Origin: Gemmatimonas groenlandica
GTDB lineage: Bacteria > Gemmatimonadota > Gemmatimonadetes > Gemmatimonadales > Gemmatimonadaceae
Assembly: GCF_013004105.1 (NCBI RefSeq)
Contig: NZ_CP053085.1
Span: 4,278,001-4,342,000, forward strand
Length of the DNA: 64,000 nucleotides
Direction of reading: 5' to 3'
A program made the translations under genes and the position numbers. Below, one piece after another: positions 62,221 to 64,000 of this stretch; position 1 is the stretch's first letter; every line of letters starts with the position of its first letter. The notes under the pieces were generated by a model. That model was not told where the DNA came from and searched no databases. It worked only from the letters and a program-made list of their open reading frames with translations.

Positions 62221-62802
62221 CTAGCGGCGCCGGCCACCACCGCGCGGTCCGCCCACGATGATGGGCACGCCGACGAAGCCGGTGTAGAACGGGCGGAAGC
62301 CGAGGCCACCGTAGAACCCGCCGTAGCCGTAGCCACCGCCGTACATGAACGGGTCGAAGTACGGATAGCCGCGGGCATAGGCGTTCCTGTCATCCTTGGC
62401 CGTCGCAGCCACTTCGAGCGGAGCGACCATCACGGACGCGTTGCCCTGTACGTCCTTGCACGCGCGCTTTTCCTTCTCGGCCTTGGCCACCAGCTTGCCG
62501 CCGATCCAGAGTTCGAGCGGTTCCTTGGCCTTCGATTCAAGTTCGACCAGTTCGCGCGCGCCAAGCGTGAGCTTGGTGTGTTCGGTACCCTTCTCGACGG
62601 CGTACTCGAGATCCACCGGCTTCGTGCCGTCGTTGCGGATCACGAAACGGTCTTCACACAGCTGCCCGAAGGTGACGTGGACGGCATCGTCGATCGCCGT
62701 GCGCGACACCACGGCAATCTGCGCCGATGCGCGTGAGGAAACGGTGAGTGACCCAAGGGCGAGCGCGAGCAGCGCCGTCCATCGCGTGGAGTGGTGCGTC
62801 AT
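62221..62802 (-). CDS. Exported protein of unknown function, Gly/Tyr-rich C-terminus
   Basis: 193 residues from ATG 62802, with GAGAGG upstream. Signal peptide ends near SRASAQ. The middle part (about 30-125) alternates charged and hydrophobic residues (RFVIRNDGTKPVDLEYAVEKGTE is its start), like a small beta domain. The end is unusual: a Tyr/Gly/Phe-rich run (MYGGGYGYGGFYGGLGF) and GGPRGGGRRR. It might be a surface or cell-wall associated protein; no family is recognised. It has two Cys residues that could pair. Confidence 0.7.
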   Translation of the reverse strand: MTHHSTRWTALLALALGSLTVSSRASAQIAVVSRTAIDDAVHVTFGQLCEDRFVIRNDGTKPVDLEYAVEKGTEHTKLTLGARELVELESKAKEPLELWIGGKLVAKAEKEKRACKDVQGNASVMVAPLEVAATAKDDRNAYARGYPYFDPFMYGGGYGYGGFYGGLGFRPFYTGFVGVPIIVGGPRGGGRRR

Positions 62803-62912
62803 GGTGCCTCTCTCTGTGATATGTCGGGATGGCCCTTGGCGCGGAGATACCATCGCGCAGCGCGGGCTCCTGGAGAAAGACACGCGCCGTGGCGCGCTAC
62901 CCTATTCCGGAT

Positions 62913-63521
62913 CTATGCCGACGCGTTGCGATCGGCGGCATCTTGCCGGCGCTGCGCTTCCTGCCAGTCCACGATGGGCGCGACACCGCGATCGTCGAGC
63001 GACAAACTCGCCATCGCGCGTTCCACGACCGGTGCGCCGAGTTCTGGCGGTAACGCCTGACCGAATGCCAGCTCGGCGCGGCGACACAGTCGCTCTTCAC
63101 GCGGCAGTTCGGCTTCCGTGCGATACACGCCCATCGCGTGCACGCGCGCATGCACGCCTTCGTGCAAGATCGACGAGGCCACCGGTGCCGCGCTGATATC
63201 GCGTCGCGCCAGAAACGTGAGTTCGGTGATGATCACGTTGTCCTGCGGAATGAAGGCGCCGCGGCAGGCGAAGCGCTCTACGCGGATGCCGCGGATGTCA
63301 CGCCGCAGATGCGCCAGGCGCCACGGCTGATACGTACCGATGAGCGCCAGTGATTCGTCGAGTCGCGCCAGCACGTCAGTTGTGTCGATGTCGGGGCGCG
63401 TGTTGATCACTTCGACAGGCACGCCGCGCAGCGTGGTGCGCACGATCTCGGGCGCAGAGCTGCTATCACCGGCGGCAGGGGCACCGAACATCGCAGCGAG
63501 TCGACTGAAGAATCCGGACAT
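62913..63521 (-). CDS. Unknown protein with an HExxH-type motif
   Basis: 202 residues from ATG 63521; a TTG three codons upstream is possible. The central segment SSILHEGVHARVHAMGVY contains HEGVH, the zincin-type HExxH pattern, with a following Glu-rich helix (EERLCRRAELAFGQ) that could supply the third ligand. The rest gives no family match. It has an N-terminal amphipathic segment (MSGFFSRLAAMFG) rather than a signal peptide, so it is probably cytoplasmic or membrane-associated. A metal-dependent peptidase is possible. It is divergent from prpE. Confidence 0.65.
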   Translation of the reverse strand: MSGFFSRLAAMFGAPAAGDSSSAPEIVRTTLRGVPVEVINTRPDIDTTDVLARLDESLALIGTYQPWRLAHLRRDIRGIRVERFACRGAFIPQDNVIITELTFLARRDISAAPVASSILHEGVHARVHAMGVYRTEAELPREERLCRRAELAFGQALPPELGAPVVERAMASLSLDDRGVAPIVDWQEAQRRQDAADRNASA

Positions 63522-63637
63522 GACGGACAAGTATGGGGGAAAACCACTCTGGCGCGAGACCTTGGGCGCCGCAATCGTTCATCGACTGCCGATCCCGCTT
63601 CGTACCCCGTGGCCCGTGAAATGGCTGAGACCGCACT

Positions 63638-64000
63638 GTGACTGACTCTCCGAGCGCCTACGACCTCGCCTACGCCGCCGCCCAGGCCAATCCCGAGGAG
63701 TTCTGGGCCGAGGCAGCGATGGCGCTGCACTGGGACACACCCTGGGAGCGCGTGCTCGACGACCGGGCGGCACCACTGTACCGCTGGTTCAGCGGCGGGC
63801 AAATGAACACCTGCTTCAACGCCATCGACCGGCACGTGCTGAACGGTCGTGGTGCGCAGGCGGCGGTGATCTATGACAGCCCGGTCACCAGCACGAAGCG
63901 CACGATCAGTTACGCCGAGTTGCAAGAGGAAGTCGCGCGCTGTGCCGGCGTATTGCGCTCGATTGGCGTGGAGCAGGGCGATCGGGTGATCATCTACATG
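63638..64000 (+). CDS. prpE: Propionyl-CoA synthetase, N-terminal fragment
   Basis: 121 residues from GTG 63638 to the window edge, still open. The N-terminal segment of the acyl-CoA synthetase family is visible: EEFWAEAAMALHWDTPWERVLDD, then YRWFSGGQMNTCFNAIDRHVLNGRG and AVIYDSPVTSTKRTISYAEL, a pattern more like PrpE than acetyl-CoA synthetase. It activates propionate (or acetate) to the CoA ester using ATP through an acyl-AMP intermediate. The catalytic core is outside the window. Confidence 0.85.
   Translation, partial: MTDSPSAYDLAYAAAQANPEEFWAEAAMALHWDTPWERVLDDRAAPLYRWFSGGQMNTCFNAIDRHVLNGRGAQAAVIYDSPVTSTKRTISYAELQEEVARCAGVLRSIGVEQGDRVIIYM

Noticed and set aside
1-64000. rRNA, tRNA or riboswitch genes
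   Set aside because: I read no stretch with tRNA cloverleaf features, rRNA-like sequence or a known riboswitch pattern; a covariance-model search would be needed to be certain.

Overview
The window is GC-rich, gene-dense DNA from a Gram-negative-type bacterium with an outer membrane. It contains two large TonB-dependent receptors, several Sec-exported and lipobox proteins, and periplasmic enzymes. Eukaryotic-type Ser/Thr kinases with TolB/TPR or beta-propeller tails, Oar-like receptors carrying a carboxypeptidase-type N-terminal domain, and an ECF sigma factor paired with a DGPF/YCII protein together suggest Gemmatimonadota. That assignment is an inference from gene style; there is no rRNA gene to confirm it. 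I see no rRNA, tRNA, transposase, phage gene or CRISPR array.

Layout. 1-8824: a plus-strand, mostly translationally coupled surface/glycan cluster (end of a flippase, an outer-membrane barrel, an unknown secreted protein, two lipoproteins that share a domain, a GT2 glycosyltransferase, a large multi-pass YfhO/GT-C-like protein). 8825-13411: an Na+/H+ antiporter and a TIGR04076/aldo-keto reductase pair, flanked by two arrays of related palindromic repeats (about 0.5 kb and 1 kb). 13412-17348: DGPF protein with ECF sigma factor, then a hybrid histidine kinase. 17364-20181: divergent glgC/glgA for glycogen synthesis. 20230-23991: a coupled four-gene run (DUF1028, YbhB-like, Thr/Ser dehydratase, MFS). 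24302-27020: ornithine aminotransferase and arginase with a divergent Lrp/AsnC regulator. 27066-33879: dienelactone-hydrolase-like lipoprotein, an Oar-like receptor, and a K+-independent H+-pyrophosphatase. 34114-38462: a PAS histidine kinase coupled to a REC-REC-HK-REC protein. 38480-46717: peptidase-like hydrolase, a second TonB receptor, and secreted propeller and amidohydrolase proteins. 46727-49490: two divergent ArsR/SRPBCC modules plus a DinB protein. 49612-52293: a compact FMN electron-transfer module (FMN-binding protein, ApbE, RnfD/NqrB-like). 52521-61438: beta-lactamase-fold hydrolase, two Ser/Thr kinases, Uma2 protein, sulfatase. 61505-64000: MsrA, two small unknowns, and the start of propionyl-CoA synthetase.

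The least explained material is non-coding. Two families of long imperfect palindromes occur here. Family 1 forms tandem arrays with 270-bp and 245-bp periods; family 2 occurs as single copies at about 24.0-24.3 kb and 52.3-52.5 kb, with compensatory changes between their arms. Three of the four loci lie between convergent genes. Also notable are a new beta-rich domain shared by two adjacent lipoproteins, a likely fossil 3' end of a second pyrophosphatase gene, and a family of near-identical intrinsic terminators.
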